Below, piece after piece: positions 34,198 through 42,533 of a stretch of 64,000 nt of DNA (its first letter is position 1; each line of letters begins with the position of its first letter). The position numbers were made by a program, and so were the translations under genes. The stretch covers positions 19,184 to 83,183 of the forward strand of contig CAJUHC010000002.1 in the NCBI GenBank assembly GCA_910586345.1. Reading direction: 5' to 3'. The stretch is from an uncultured Christensenella sp. (GTDB taxonomy: Bacteria; Bacillota; Clostridia; Christensenellales; Borkfalkiaceae). The notes under the pieces are model-generated. The model saw only the letters and a list, made by a program, of their open reading frames with translations. It was not told the DNA's origin and made no database searches.

Positions 34198-36060
34198 GTG
34201 AACATATTCAGTGAAGGACAATTCGATATAGTCGTTATCGGCGCGGGTCACGCAGGGTGCGAAGCCGCGCTTTGCTCCGCGCGTTCGGGGCTAAAAACGG
34301 CGGTTCTCACCCTCAATCTGGACAGTATAGCTTTTATGGCTTGCAATCCCTCCATAGGCGGAACCGCGAAAGGACACCTCGTGCGGGAGATTGACGCGCT
34401 CGGCGGAGAAATGGCGGTAAACGCTGATAAAACGGCTTTGCAGATACGTATGCTCAACGAGGGCAAAGGCGAAGCCGTCCAATCGCTCAGATGTCAGTGC
34501 GACAAAAACGCATACCACCGCGAAATGAAACGTACGCTCGAAAATACGGAAAACTTACGCATTATCCAAGGCGAAGCTGAAGAAATTCTCATAAAAAACT
34601 CTAAGGTTTGCGGAGTTAAAACGACTTACGGCGGAATATTCGAAGCAAAAGCTGTTATAATTGCAACAGGCGTATATCTCAACGCCGAAACCGTAACGGG
34701 AGCGATACGCCGAAAAAGCGGACCGAGCGGATTCGCACCAGCAAACGCTCTGACCGAAAATCTGATTGCGCTCGGTTTCAACGTAAGACGGTTTAAGACG
34801 GGTACTCCCGCCCGCCTTGACAAAAGAACGATAAACTTCGGGAAATGCACCGTTCAGGAAGGCGAAGACGGCGTTCCCGCGTTTTCGTTTTTAAACGAAA
34901 CCCCTCCCGAAAACAAAAGCGTTTGCCACTTAACCTATACGAATGCGGAAACGCATAAAATTATTTTGGATAATCTCGACCGTTCACCTCTGTATAACGG
35001 CGAAATCAAATCCACGGGTCCGAGATACTGCCCATCCATCGAAACGAAAGTCGTTCGGTTCGCCGATAAGGAAAGGCACCAGATTTTCCTCGAACCCGAG
35101 GGAGCTGACACCAACGAGATTTACGCACAGGGACTTTCATCATCTATGCCCCACGATATTCAGCGCTCTATGTATAAAAGCGTCCAAGGTCTCGAACACT
35201 GCGATATTATGCGCTACGCTTACGCGATAGAGTACGACTGTATCGATACTCTCGACGTATTCCCCACTCTCGAATTCAAAAAAATCGCAGGTCTTTATAC
35301 CGCAGGTCAGATTAACGGCACGTCCGGCTACGAGGAAGCGGCCGCACAGGGGCTTATGGCAGGACTTAACGCCGTATTTAAAATTCAAGGCAAGCCCCCT
35401 CTTATTCTTGGCAGAGATGAAGCTTACATCGGCGTGCTTATAGACGATTTAACCACAAAAGGCACCGAAGAGCCATACCGTATGATGACTTCCCGCGCTG
35501 AATACAGAATTAATTTGAGACAGGATACCGCAGACTTCCGCCTAACTCCGAAGATTGCCGACACTCCGCTGTTCACACCTGAACGCGAAAAAGCGTTCAA
35601 TAAACGCAAACTCTTATACGAACAGACGATAAATACGCTAAACTTACGCGCCGATAAACAGAAAGCGGAAAACTTTATAAAAGAACACGCTATTGCCGGA
35701 AACGCGTACGCACTGACTTTTGCGGATTTGATAAGACGCGGAGCAGGTTTATCCGATATTTGCCAAGCTTTCGGAATACTTGGCGGAATACCGAAAGAAA
35801 TTATAAAATGTGCGGAAGCCACTATAAAATACGAGGGCTATTTAAAGAAAAACGCTCAGCAAATCGAAAAGGCCAAAAAGCTCGAAAGCAAAGCTATTCC
35901 CGACGACGTAGACTACGACGAAATCAAAGGTTTAAGACTTGAAGCGCGCGAACAGCTTAAACGTGTGCGCCCTCTCACCTTAGGGCAGGCAGGCAGAATT
36001 TACGGCGTTAACCCCGCCGACGTAACGGTTTTGATAGTCTGGCTGGCGACAAGAAAATAA
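34198..36060 (+). CDS. mnmG: tRNA uridine-5-carboxymethylaminomethyl modification enzyme MnmG (GidA)
   Basis: A 620-residue FAD protein that, with MnmE, installs the cmnm5 group on U34 of tRNAs. The FAD loop is VVIGAGHAGCEAAL, followed by LTLNLDSIAFMACNPSIGG, the central RYCPSIETK motif, TAGQINGTSGYEEAAAQG, and a C-terminal helical domain for MnmE binding. The start is GTG with only a distant AAGGCG. In Firmicutes mnmG often lies near the origin, but usually with mnmE; here it directly follows dnaA. Confidence 0.95.
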   Translation: MNIFSEGQFDIVVIGAGHAGCEAALCSARSGLKTAVLTLNLDSIAFMACNPSIGGTAKGHLVREIDALGGEMAVNADKTALQIRMLNEGKGEAVQSLRCQCDKNAYHREMKRTLENTENLRIIQGEAEEILIKNSKVCGVKTTYGGIFEAKAVIIATGVYLNAETVTGAIRRKSGPSGFAPANALTENLIALGFNVRRFKTGTPARLDKRTINFGKCTVQEGEDGVPAFSFLNETPPENKSVCHLTYTNAETHKIILDNLDRSPLYNGEIKSTGPRYCPSIETKVVRFADKERHQIFLEPEGADTNEIYAQGLSSSMPHDIQRSMYKSVQGLEHCDIMRYAYAIEYDCIDTLDVFPTLEFKKIAGLYTAGQINGTSGYEEAAAQGLMAGLNAVFKIQGKPPLILGRDEAYIGVLIDDLTTKGTEEPYRMMTSRAEYRINLRQDTADFRLTPKIADTPLFTPEREKAFNKRKLLYEQTINTLNLRADKQKAENFIKEHAIAGNAYALTFADLIRRGAGLSDICQAFGILGGIPKEIIKCAEATIKYEGYLKKNAQQIEKAKKLESKAIPDDVDYDEIKGLRLEAREQLKRVRPLTLGQAGRIYGVNPADVTVLIVWLATRK

Positions 36061-36127
36061 GTTAAATTTACGACGGCGGGCGCATTATGCGTCATAAGCT
36101 GATTTTTTTGATAAAGCAGAATTGAAG

Positions 36128-36161
36128 AAAAGACTTTCGTTCAACCGACGGAAGTCTTTTT
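36128..36161. terminator. Bidirectional terminator between mnmG and the zinc-ribbon/LRR gene
   Basis: A 13-bp stem (36128-36140 with 36148-36160, one wobble pair) with A run on the left and T run on the right, between convergent genes. Confidence 0.85.
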
Positions 36162-36166
36162 AATAC

Positions 36167-38107
36167 TTAAGAATAAAATTTTTCTTTTAAATTACCGTCC
36201 GTGCAATTTACGGTATATTTGCCTTCGAATTTTAACGGATAAGTTTTTAAAATATCTTTCCATTGTGCTTTCGTGCCGTTGAATGTTATATTTTTAAGAT
36301 TGTCGCAATTAGAGAACGCATGGCAACCTATACTTTCTAAGCCGTTACCAAAGGTTACGTTATCAAGACTTTCGCACGAGGCAAATGCGCTGTCGCCGAT
36401 ATATATTACACCGTTAGCGGTTACGGTTGCAAGATTTTTACAAGCAAAAAACGCATAATCGCTTATACCTTTAACACTGTCAGGTATAGTTACATTTGTA
36501 ATCGAATATTTACAGTAAAATGCATAATATGCAATACCTGCCGTGCCGTTGCGGAGAGTAACGGAAACAGCTGATTCTTCGCAGCCTACAACCCAATTAT
36601 CCACATACTTGACTCCGTCTTCGGTTTGTATTAATTTGTCGCAGCCCAGGAAAGCATTTAAACCTATATTAGTTACGCTTTCAGGTATTGTTATGCTTTC
36701 AAGTCTATTGCAATTATAGAAAGCATACGAACCTATATTAGTTACTCCGTCAGGTATTACTAAGTTTGTCATTTCTATTAATTTTTGATTATTTATAAAA
36801 ACTTTATCCGAATATTTGCCTAACCCGTTAACTTTGCAATAGCTTGCGATATCGCCGGTGTAGTAAATGTTTGTATAAAATAAATCTTTGAAAACGTCGT
36901 TCGGAATATATATTACGCTATCGGGAACGGTTATACTATTAAGCGAACGGCAATCGTTAAATGCCGAATAATATATAATGCAGCATTGATAATTAATTTC
37001 AAGCTCCTTAACCATTTTGTCTTTAACCGAATAAAGCACCAAATAAGGATATTCGTCCGTTCCGAGATAATAAGCGTTTTCGTACTCGTTCAGATATTGC
37101 ATATCTATTGAATCTAATCCTTCAAAATCTATTTGTCCGCCATCCAAACTCATTCCCCATTTAAAGCCTTTTGTTTTATCGGAGAAGCTGTTTAATATTT
37201 TTAATTTAAATTTATGACTGTAATCGCCCCATTCGTCCTGCCATTCGGCGTTTTTCCCGCTCACAATCATATCCGTAACGGATTTGTTCAGTGCGGAACA
37301 TTTATAACTACCGTCCGCGTAATAATATTGGCAGCATAAATTGATGCTACTGAGATTTTCAAAGAAATACGCGCTTTCTTTCGACAGCTCTAATTTTTTA
37401 ACCTGTTTCTTTTCTTTTGTTTCTTCGCCGTATTTATGAGCAGTGTCGAATAAAACGCTTGAAACCGTATATACGGTCTTATTCTCCACATTAAGATTCG
37501 GAGCAAAATTTACTTCTATGTATTTGCAAGTAACGCCTTCAAGCTGTTCAGTTAGTTTCAGCTCTTCTTCCATAAGTTTTTCGAGTTTGCTTTCGTCGTC
37601 AGCAAGCAAAGCCTTTTCCTGCGCTTTGGAATTTGCCGAAAGTTTTTCGAGTATACCGTTACATTTCCCGTCATAGTATTCCCATTTATATTCTTCTTTC
37701 GTATCCTCGTACGGTTCGCCCAATATTTCCAATACCTGTTCCTGAGTATACCCTATCTCTATCTTCGATACTTTCCCCACGCGGAACTTATTCGACAGTA
37801 CGCTCGTCAACACGCACGATACGGTTATTATCATCACTAACGCCGACGCAACGGGTATTACTATTTTCAGATGCGACTTTATCCATCTTCCCGCGCTTTT
37901 GAACCATTCTCCTATTCTCGCGCCCGTTCCGCTCTTTTTTTCTTTTCCGCTTTTCCCGAACGAATACCCGCATTCCGTACAGAATTTTGCGCTGCCCGAA
38001 AGTTTTGCTCCGCACTGCGGACACTCCTTTTCTTCAAGCCATTCCTCTCCGCACTCGGGACAATATCTTCCCTCGTATTCCTTTCCGCAGTTTCCGCATT
38101 TCCTCAT
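36167..38107 (-). CDS. Zinc-ribbon, membrane-anchored leucine-rich-repeat protein
   Basis: A 646-residue chimera. Residues 1-50 carry four CxxC pairs (CGNCGKEY, CPECGEEW, CPQCGAKL, CTECGYSF), making two zinc ribbons. A single membrane span lies near 80-103. Next comes a segment like the BamE/SmpA fold (GYTQEQVLEILGEP near 124), a charged region, and from about 375 BspA-type LRR_5 repeats (SLNSITVPDSV, LESITIPESV, SITNVTIPDSV, LKNITFNGT). The ribbons would be cytosolic and the repeats outside. AGGAGG-like GGAGGA lies about ten nt before the ATG. It shares its promoter region with the XRE gene. Function unknown. Confidence 0.8.
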   Translation of the reverse strand: MRKCGNCGKEYEGRYCPECGEEWLEEKECPQCGAKLSGSAKFCTECGYSFGKSGKEKKSGTGARIGEWFKSAGRWIKSHLKIVIPVASALVMIITVSCVLTSVLSNKFRVGKVSKIEIGYTQEQVLEILGEPYEDTKEEYKWEYYDGKCNGILEKLSANSKAQEKALLADDESKLEKLMEEELKLTEQLEGVTCKYIEVNFAPNLNVENKTVYTVSSVLFDTAHKYGEETKEKKQVKKLELSKESAYFFENLSSINLCCQYYYADGSYKCSALNKSVTDMIVSGKNAEWQDEWGDYSHKFKLKILNSFSDKTKGFKWGMSLDGGQIDFEGLDSIDMQYLNEYENAYYLGTDEYPYLVLYSVKDKMVKELEINYQCCIIYYSAFNDCRSLNSITVPDSVIYIPNDVFKDLFYTNIYYTGDIASYCKVNGLGKYSDKVFINNQKLIEMTNLVIPDGVTNIGSYAFYNCNRLESITIPESVTNIGLNAFLGCDKLIQTEDGVKYVDNWVVGCEESAVSVTLRNGTAGIAYYAFYCKYSITNVTIPDSVKGISDYAFFACKNLATVTANGVIYIGDSAFASCESLDNVTFGNGLESIGCHAFSNCDNLKNITFNGTKAQWKDILKTYPLKFEGKYTVNCTDGNLKEKFYS

Positions 38108-38140
38108 TTATCTGTTCCTCCGTTTATAGATTGCGGAGTT

Positions 38141-38195
38141 ATTTTAACATAGGCAAGTATACTTGCGCAAGTGTTTTTACATAATTAGATATAAT
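38141..38195. promoter_or_regulatory. Divergent promoters with an operator array of three half-sites
   Basis: Two perfect 12-bp palindromes overlap: CAAGTATACTTG (38154-38165) and ACTTGCGCAAGT (38161-38172). They read as three half-sites CAAGT/ACTTG/CAAGT. They cover the -35 region of the minus-strand promoter (TTGCGC, 18 nt, TAAAAT at 38141-38146) and lie just upstream of TATAAT (38190-38195) of the XRE gene. The XRE protein is the obvious candidate ligand. Confidence 0.6.
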
Positions 38196-38201
38196 TTAGT
38201 T

Positions 38202-38456
38202 ATGAAAAAAATTATGAACGTCAACAAAGCCGTTGCTTTAAGGATAAGCGAACTGCTTTTGCAGAAAGGTATGACGCTGTACCGGTTGGAAAGAAACAGC
38301 GGACTTTCGCACAGCAGGCTCGGCTGTATTATGGGAGAAAAAAATAAAACCGTTACGCTTTCGACAGTTATGCTTGTTGCGCAAGGTTTTAATATGAGCT
38401 TGATTGAATTTTTAGACAGTTCTTATTTCGATTTCGATAAATTGGAAATAAATTAA
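38202..38456 (+). CDS. XRE-family helix-turn-helix regulator
   Basis: An 84-residue protein consisting of one HTH domain: ISELLLQKGMTLYRLERNSGLSHSRLGCIM spans helices one to three, and the rest is the Cro/C1-type scaffold with an acidic tail. The ATG at 38202 is six nt after a perfect TATAAT and lacks a ribosome-binding site, so the message may be leaderless; ATG at 38214 is an alternative. It is transcribed away from the zinc-ribbon/LRR gene across a palindromic operator, which suggests control of both. Confidence 0.82.
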   Translation: MKKIMNVNKAVALRISELLLQKGMTLYRLERNSGLSHSRLGCIMGEKNKTVTLSTVMLVAQGFNMSLIEFLDSSYFDFDKLEIN

Positions 38457-38459
38457 AAC

Positions 38460-38483
38460 GCGGGGCGGTAATCACCGCCCCGC
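38460..38483 (-). terminator. Terminator after the HEAT-like gene
   Basis: A perfect 10-bp GC-rich stem (38460-38469 with 38474-38483), four-base loop, followed on the minus strand by GTTTTAATT. It could also affect the XRE message on the plus strand, though there is no T run there. Confidence 0.7.
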
Positions 38484-38497
38484 GCCCGTATATCCGA

Positions 38498-39331
38498 TTA
38501 CTTTTTATCCGACGGTACGAAAATGTCTTTCGCGGGATAATCCCGACATTTCAAAAGTTCGTAATAAGGGTCGTCGGAGAAATCGCGCTCCCTTTCATAA
38601 GTACCGCCCAAACTCTCAATAGCTAAAAGAAGTTCTTTATATTCCAAATACGAAACGTCTTCTTCGTCAATTTTTTCGAGCAGATATTTAAGCGCGCGTT
38701 CGTCGCCGTACCGCGCAAGTAAATTTGCGTTTGCCGATACTTTTTCGGGGTTGCTTTTGAATTCTTTTATTAGTATATCGAAAATCTTATCGTTTCGAAT
38801 TACCGAACGCGCAAGAATTTCCAGCATAAGTTCGCGCTCTACGCCCCGTTCGTAATAGTCCGAAGCTTCGTCCGCAACGATATCGGCTTTTTCTTTTAAA
38901 ATTTCCGAAAGAATATTTCTGAGCTCTTCGCCGCAGTCGGGCGAGACGAGCATACTCAAATATTTTTTCAAAACCCCGTCGTTCGCGCCTATTAAATTAA
39001 CCGCGTACTCTTTTTCGGCGTTTCCGCCGTCTAAAAGAGGAGTTAAAAGCTCGACCGCGTCCGCCCTTTCAATCGCGTTACGCAAAAATTTCGAAACGGG
39101 CACGTTCTTTTTCAAATGCGCGGAAAGCGCGCTTACAAGCTCTTTATCGCTGAGTTTAGAATAAAATCCGTTAGGGGTATCGCCTACCGATTTTATATAA
39201 GTATCGCCGAAAGATTCGTAAAATTTCGGAATCAAATCCTCCCACTCGGATTCGGTATACCTATCGGGATTTTTACGAATATATTCGCTGAGTTTCAAGT
39301 CGAACATTCCGTCAAAGTCGTAAAGTTTCAT
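38498..39331 (-). CDS. Alpha-helical HEAT-like repeat protein, unknown function
   Basis: A 277-residue soluble protein I cannot name. Its sequence is a series of short helices (AVELLTPLLDGGNAEKEYAV, KKYLSMLVSPDCGEEL, ANLLARYGDERALKYLLEKI) in the style of HEAT or armadillo repeats, usually protein-binding scaffolds. It overlaps the TPR gene upstream by ATGA and is the last gene of the five-gene unit starting at 43790. Confidence 0.6.
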   Translation of the reverse strand: MKLYDFDGMFDLKLSEYIRKNPDRYTESEWEDLIPKFYESFGDTYIKSVGDTPNGFYSKLSDKELVSALSAHLKKNVPVSKFLRNAIERADAVELLTPLLDGGNAEKEYAVNLIGANDGVLKKYLSMLVSPDCGEELRNILSEILKEKADIVADEASDYYERGVERELMLEILARSVIRNDKIFDILIKEFKSNPEKVSANANLLARYGDERALKYLLEKIDEEDVSYLEYKELLLAIESLGGTYERERDFSDDPYYELLKCRDYPAKDIFVPSDKK

Positions 39332-40986
39332 AAGCTGCCTAAAATATTTTTTATTTTATTTTCGGTAGTATCGAAGAACGAATATATATTTTCGTCTTTC
39401 ATAAGAGAATGTTCCAGGTCCGCATTAAAATAAACCGCGGCGGTAAGCGCGTCGACGTCCGAAGCGCACGAAAGCCTGTTTTCGCTTTCGAGCTTTTTAT
39501 ATAAATTTTCGGCGGAAACAGCGAATTTTTCGCTCAGACTTTCGTCAAGAAACGCAAAATGCGCTACAAGCCTCGCATAAGCCGAAACAAAGTTTTTCTT
39601 CTTCAATCTGCCTACGGAAAGCGCGCGGAAATCTATTCTCCTGTACATATGGCACAATACGACGCCGAAAGAGTTATCCTCGTTTCTCTCGCCCAACAAG
39701 ACGAGAATACGCGTTTTAAGAACATCGGACAGAAAAGCGTTTAAAAGAATGTCGCTGATTATTCCGTCCAAACCTGCTTTGACTGCGCAGACACAGCCGA
39801 GAAACTGCAATTCGATATCGTCGTAACTGTCGGTTTCATCGAAACACCAGGCGATGCAATCGGTTGCGTCCGCTACTTCGAACAGTTTTTTCAACTCGCC
39901 CGTTTTGAACTTAACGAACGCGGAAAGCGTTTTCAAAAGATTTTCACGCATCTCTTTCGGGAGTCTGTAATAATAGCTGAGTTCTTTACTTTCTCCGCTT
40001 TCGGCGTATTCGCGCGCTTTTTCGTAATGGTAACGCACAGTTACGGAATCGGGATAAATGGTCATAATCTTATCGAATTCCGCAAAACTTTCTTCATAGT
40101 TTCCGCTGTTGAAAGCCGATACGGCTTTGAAATACATCATCGAACGGTCGTATAAAAGTTCGTTTTCAAGCTTGCAGAATAACCCGAAAGCTTCCGCGTG
40201 CATCTTGTTTTCACAGCAGACCGTAGCTATTTTATATTTTTCTTCCGACGAAGTTATATCGAGCGACAGCAGTTTTTGCGCGATTTTTCGGCTTTCTTCT
40301 TTTTTGCCCTGTTCAGATTTGACCGCCGCAAGAGTTATAAGCGCGTCTACGCTTTCGGGTTTTTTCTCCAAAATCGCCAGACATTCCTGTTCCGCCTGTT
40401 CGTTTCTGTCGGTGATTATTTCGCACATTGCGATATAATTGCGCGCGGAAATATAAGCCTCGCTTTCTTCGTCAACCCGCTTGAATTCTTCGATAGCTTT
40501 ATCGTACTCGCCCTCGCGCATACAAGCCATCCCCATTGTCATTATCTCCGAATAGTCGGCAAGGTTGGGAGGATAAACGAATTTCAAAGGGTTAGGCTCC
40601 TTGCTCATAAACGAACCGAATATATCTTTGCGTGTTTCCGCGTCCAAATCGGCGGTATTTTTCAAAAGTTTATCGTAATAAAGCGCGGAAATCTCTTCTT
40701 CGCCTATGTTCATATAAGCGACGGCAAGCCCCTCGTAAGCTTCCGAAAGGTCGTCGGAAAACGTGCTGTCCATAAATTTGAACCAGCCGTTTATACATTT
40801 TTCGTACAGCCCCATATCGTCGAAAATTTCAGCGTAAAGCATATACGAATCTTCGTCGTTGACGTTGCGCTCCGCATTTTTATTCAGCATTTTGAGCGCG
40901 CCTATAAAGTTGTGTTCTTCGACCAAGTCGGCGGCGATTGCAATAAGTCTGTCGCTGCTTAAATCGATTTTCATAGTCTTCTTCAT
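39328..40986 (-). CDS. Tetratricopeptide-repeat protein
   Basis: A 552-residue cytosolic protein with TPR-like helical pairs over about residues 20-350 (YMLYAEIFDDMGLYEKCINGW, AYMNIGEEEISALYYDKLL, GEYDKAIEEFKRVDEESEAY, ALITLAAVKSEQGKKEESRK, GNYEESFAEFDKIMTIYPDS). The C-terminal 200 residues are helical without clear repeats. Such proteins act as scaffolds. It is wedged between hslO and the HEAT-like gene with ATGA overlaps on both sides. Confidence 0.75.
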   Translation of the reverse strand: MKKTMKIDLSSDRLIAIAADLVEEHNFIGALKMLNKNAERNVNDEDSYMLYAEIFDDMGLYEKCINGWFKFMDSTFSDDLSEAYEGLAVAYMNIGEEEISALYYDKLLKNTADLDAETRKDIFGSFMSKEPNPLKFVYPPNLADYSEIMTMGMACMREGEYDKAIEEFKRVDEESEAYISARNYIAMCEIITDRNEQAEQECLAILEKKPESVDALITLAAVKSEQGKKEESRKIAQKLLSLDITSSEEKYKIATVCCENKMHAEAFGLFCKLENELLYDRSMMYFKAVSAFNSGNYEESFAEFDKIMTIYPDSVTVRYHYEKAREYAESGESKELSYYYRLPKEMRENLLKTLSAFVKFKTGELKKLFEVADATDCIAWCFDETDSYDDIELQFLGCVCAVKAGLDGIISDILLNAFLSDVLKTRILVLLGERNEDNSFGVVLCHMYRRIDFRALSVGRLKKKNFVSAYARLVAHFAFLDESLSEKFAVSAENLYKKLESENRLSCASDVDALTAAVYFNADLEHSLMKDENIYSFFDTTENKIKNILGSL

Positions 40987-41810
40987 ATTTTAAATAACTC
41001 GTCGATATCGCCGCGCGTAAATTCATAGTCCGTGTTGCAGTAATGGCAATGTACTTTTACGCTGCCCTGCTCTTTTATGATGTTATAGAGTTCGTCTTTG
41101 CCGACGGGCAAAATTACGCTCTCGATTTTTTTACGCGAACAGTTGCATTTGTATTCGGGGAAAGTCAGATAAATTTCGCCGTCTTTCGCCAAGCCGTCGA
41201 AAAATTCGGAAAGTATTCCGTCCGCTCCGTATTTCTCCACAACGTCGGCAGGATTTACGAAAGCCTGCATACGCTCTTCCGCTCTGTCCATATTTTCTTC
41301 GGAAGTCCCCGGCAATAACTGCATAACGACTCCGCCGGCGGCGATACATCGGTCTTTGCCCATCTTAACACCGAACGCGATTGCCGTGTCGATTTGTTCG
41401 CTCATCTGAAAATACTGCATAAGATTCTGCGAAACATCGTCGCCTTTAAGCTCGCAGGTGCCGACGAACGGACGGTAAAATCCGTCGTCTTTTATGACGG
41501 TGAGATAACCTCCGTTCAGTTTTCCTCCGCAGGTTCCGTCGATATAACCGCGTACGTGCAGGTTTTTATCTCCCGACACACTGACCGTACCGGCTTCGCC
41601 GTCAGCCTTTACGGTTAACGAAACCGCGCCCCTGTCGCTCTTCAGACAGCCCGCCATATATGCGGCGCAAGTGAGCATTCCGCCCAGCGTGACAGCCGAA
41701 CGAGCGTCGAGATTGTGCGTCTTAATAGCGTCGTTCACAAGTTCGGTAGTTTCGAGCACGGACAGAGAAATCTGTCTGTCGTATATCAATGCTTTGTAAA
41801 GTTTATTCAT
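40983..41810 (-). CDS. hslO: 33 kDa redox-regulated chaperonin Hsp33
   Basis: A 275-residue holdase chaperone activated by oxidation. The zinc-binding redox switch is complete: Cys222-x-Cys224 (KCNCS) and Cys255-x2-Cys258 (HCHYC). The N-terminal domain has the family pattern (TLGGMLTCAAYMAG, VRGYIDG). Start and stop both overlap the neighbours by ATGA. Together with rubrerythrin it points to oxidative-stress defence in an anaerobe. Confidence 0.93.
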   Translation of the reverse strand: MNKLYKALIYDRQISLSVLETTELVNDAIKTHNLDARSAVTLGGMLTCAAYMAGCLKSDRGAVSLTVKADGEAGTVSVSGDKNLHVRGYIDGTCGGKLNGGYLTVIKDDGFYRPFVGTCELKGDDVSQNLMQYFQMSEQIDTAIAFGVKMGKDRCIAAGGVVMQLLPGTSEENMDRAEERMQAFVNPADVVEKYGADGILSEFFDGLAKDGEIYLTFPEYKCNCSRKKIESVILPVGKDELYNIIKEQGSVKVHCHYCNTDYEFTRGDIDELFKI

Positions 41811-42529
41811 AACCGTGTGCAGATAAAATTTATCCTCTCCCGTTTTTCTTGTCCGAGATGTCCCTCGCTCGATACTTCGAACCCAGCTTCTACGAGCGCG
41901 GAAATCACGTCTTTTTCTTCGTGGATATACTGGACGTGCGTTTCGTCGGAACGCGAATAACTTCCGTCGGCGCGTTTTTCGAAAACCGTAAGGTCCATAA
42001 CGACTTTATCCTCAGAAAGAGTATTGAACCAGAGATAAGTTATTTCCTCCCTGTCCTCCGCGAAAAGATTGTTCCCCAAAACGTTTCTGAGTTTTTCGGG
42101 CGAACTTATATCGAATATAAAAGCGCCGCCCTTTTTAAGACACGACCCGACGCGAGAAAAAGCGGTTTTGAGTTTATTCTTCGGAACGTAATTCAGACAA
42201 TCGTTTACCGCAACGGCGAAATCGATTTTTGCATTTAATTTTAGTTTGGTAATATCGCCGAGTAAAAATTCCGCGCGAACGCCCTCTTTCAAAGAAATTT
42301 CCTGGGCGCGGTTAAGCATCTCCGCAGAAATATCCACGCCGAGCATAGAATAACCCGCCTTTGCGAGCGAGCGCGTAAAATAACCGTTTCCGCACCCTAT
42401 ATCGGCTCCCGAAGCACCTGCGCCGAAATTTCCAAGCTTGCCAATTAAATACTGCGACCATTTTTCATAGCCGCAGTCGTCATTCAGATATTCAAACCAT
42501 CTGCCGAGGGCAGAGTAAGAATTTGCCAT
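41807..42529 (-). CDS. SAM-dependent class-I methyltransferase
   Basis: A 240-residue Rossmann methyltransferase with motif I ADIGCGNGYFTRSLAKAGY near residues 39-57, the acidic second strand MLGVDIS, and motif IV VAVNDCLNYV near 105-114. The relatives are mostly uncharacterised, with small-molecule or protein substrates; nothing here fixes the substrate. It is between the membrane protein gene (four bases upstream) and hslO (overlapping). Confidence 0.8.
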   Translation of the reverse strand: MANSYSALGRWFEYLNDDCGYEKWSQYLIGKLGNFGAGASGADIGCGNGYFTRSLAKAGYSMLGVDISAEMLNRAQEISLKEGVRAEFLLGDITKLKLNAKIDFAVAVNDCLNYVPKNKLKTAFSRVGSCLKKGGAFIFDISSPEKLRNVLGNNLFAEDREEITYLWFNTLSEDKVVMDLTVFEKRADGSYSRSDETHVQYIHEEKDVISALVEAGFEVSSEGHLGQEKRERINFICTRL

Positions 42530-42533
42530 AATT

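Noticed and set aside
36598..36606. A perfect DnaA box (TTATCCACA).
   Set aside because: It is alone, inside the coding sequence of the LRR gene where it reads as part of VDNW, and no further boxes cluster near it.
36167..38107. Repeats in the LRR genes considered as a possible nucleotide repeat array.
   Set aside because: The periodicity is at protein level (20-25 residues, variable), with no conserved DNA repeat or spacers, so it is neither CRISPR nor a tandem DNA repeat.
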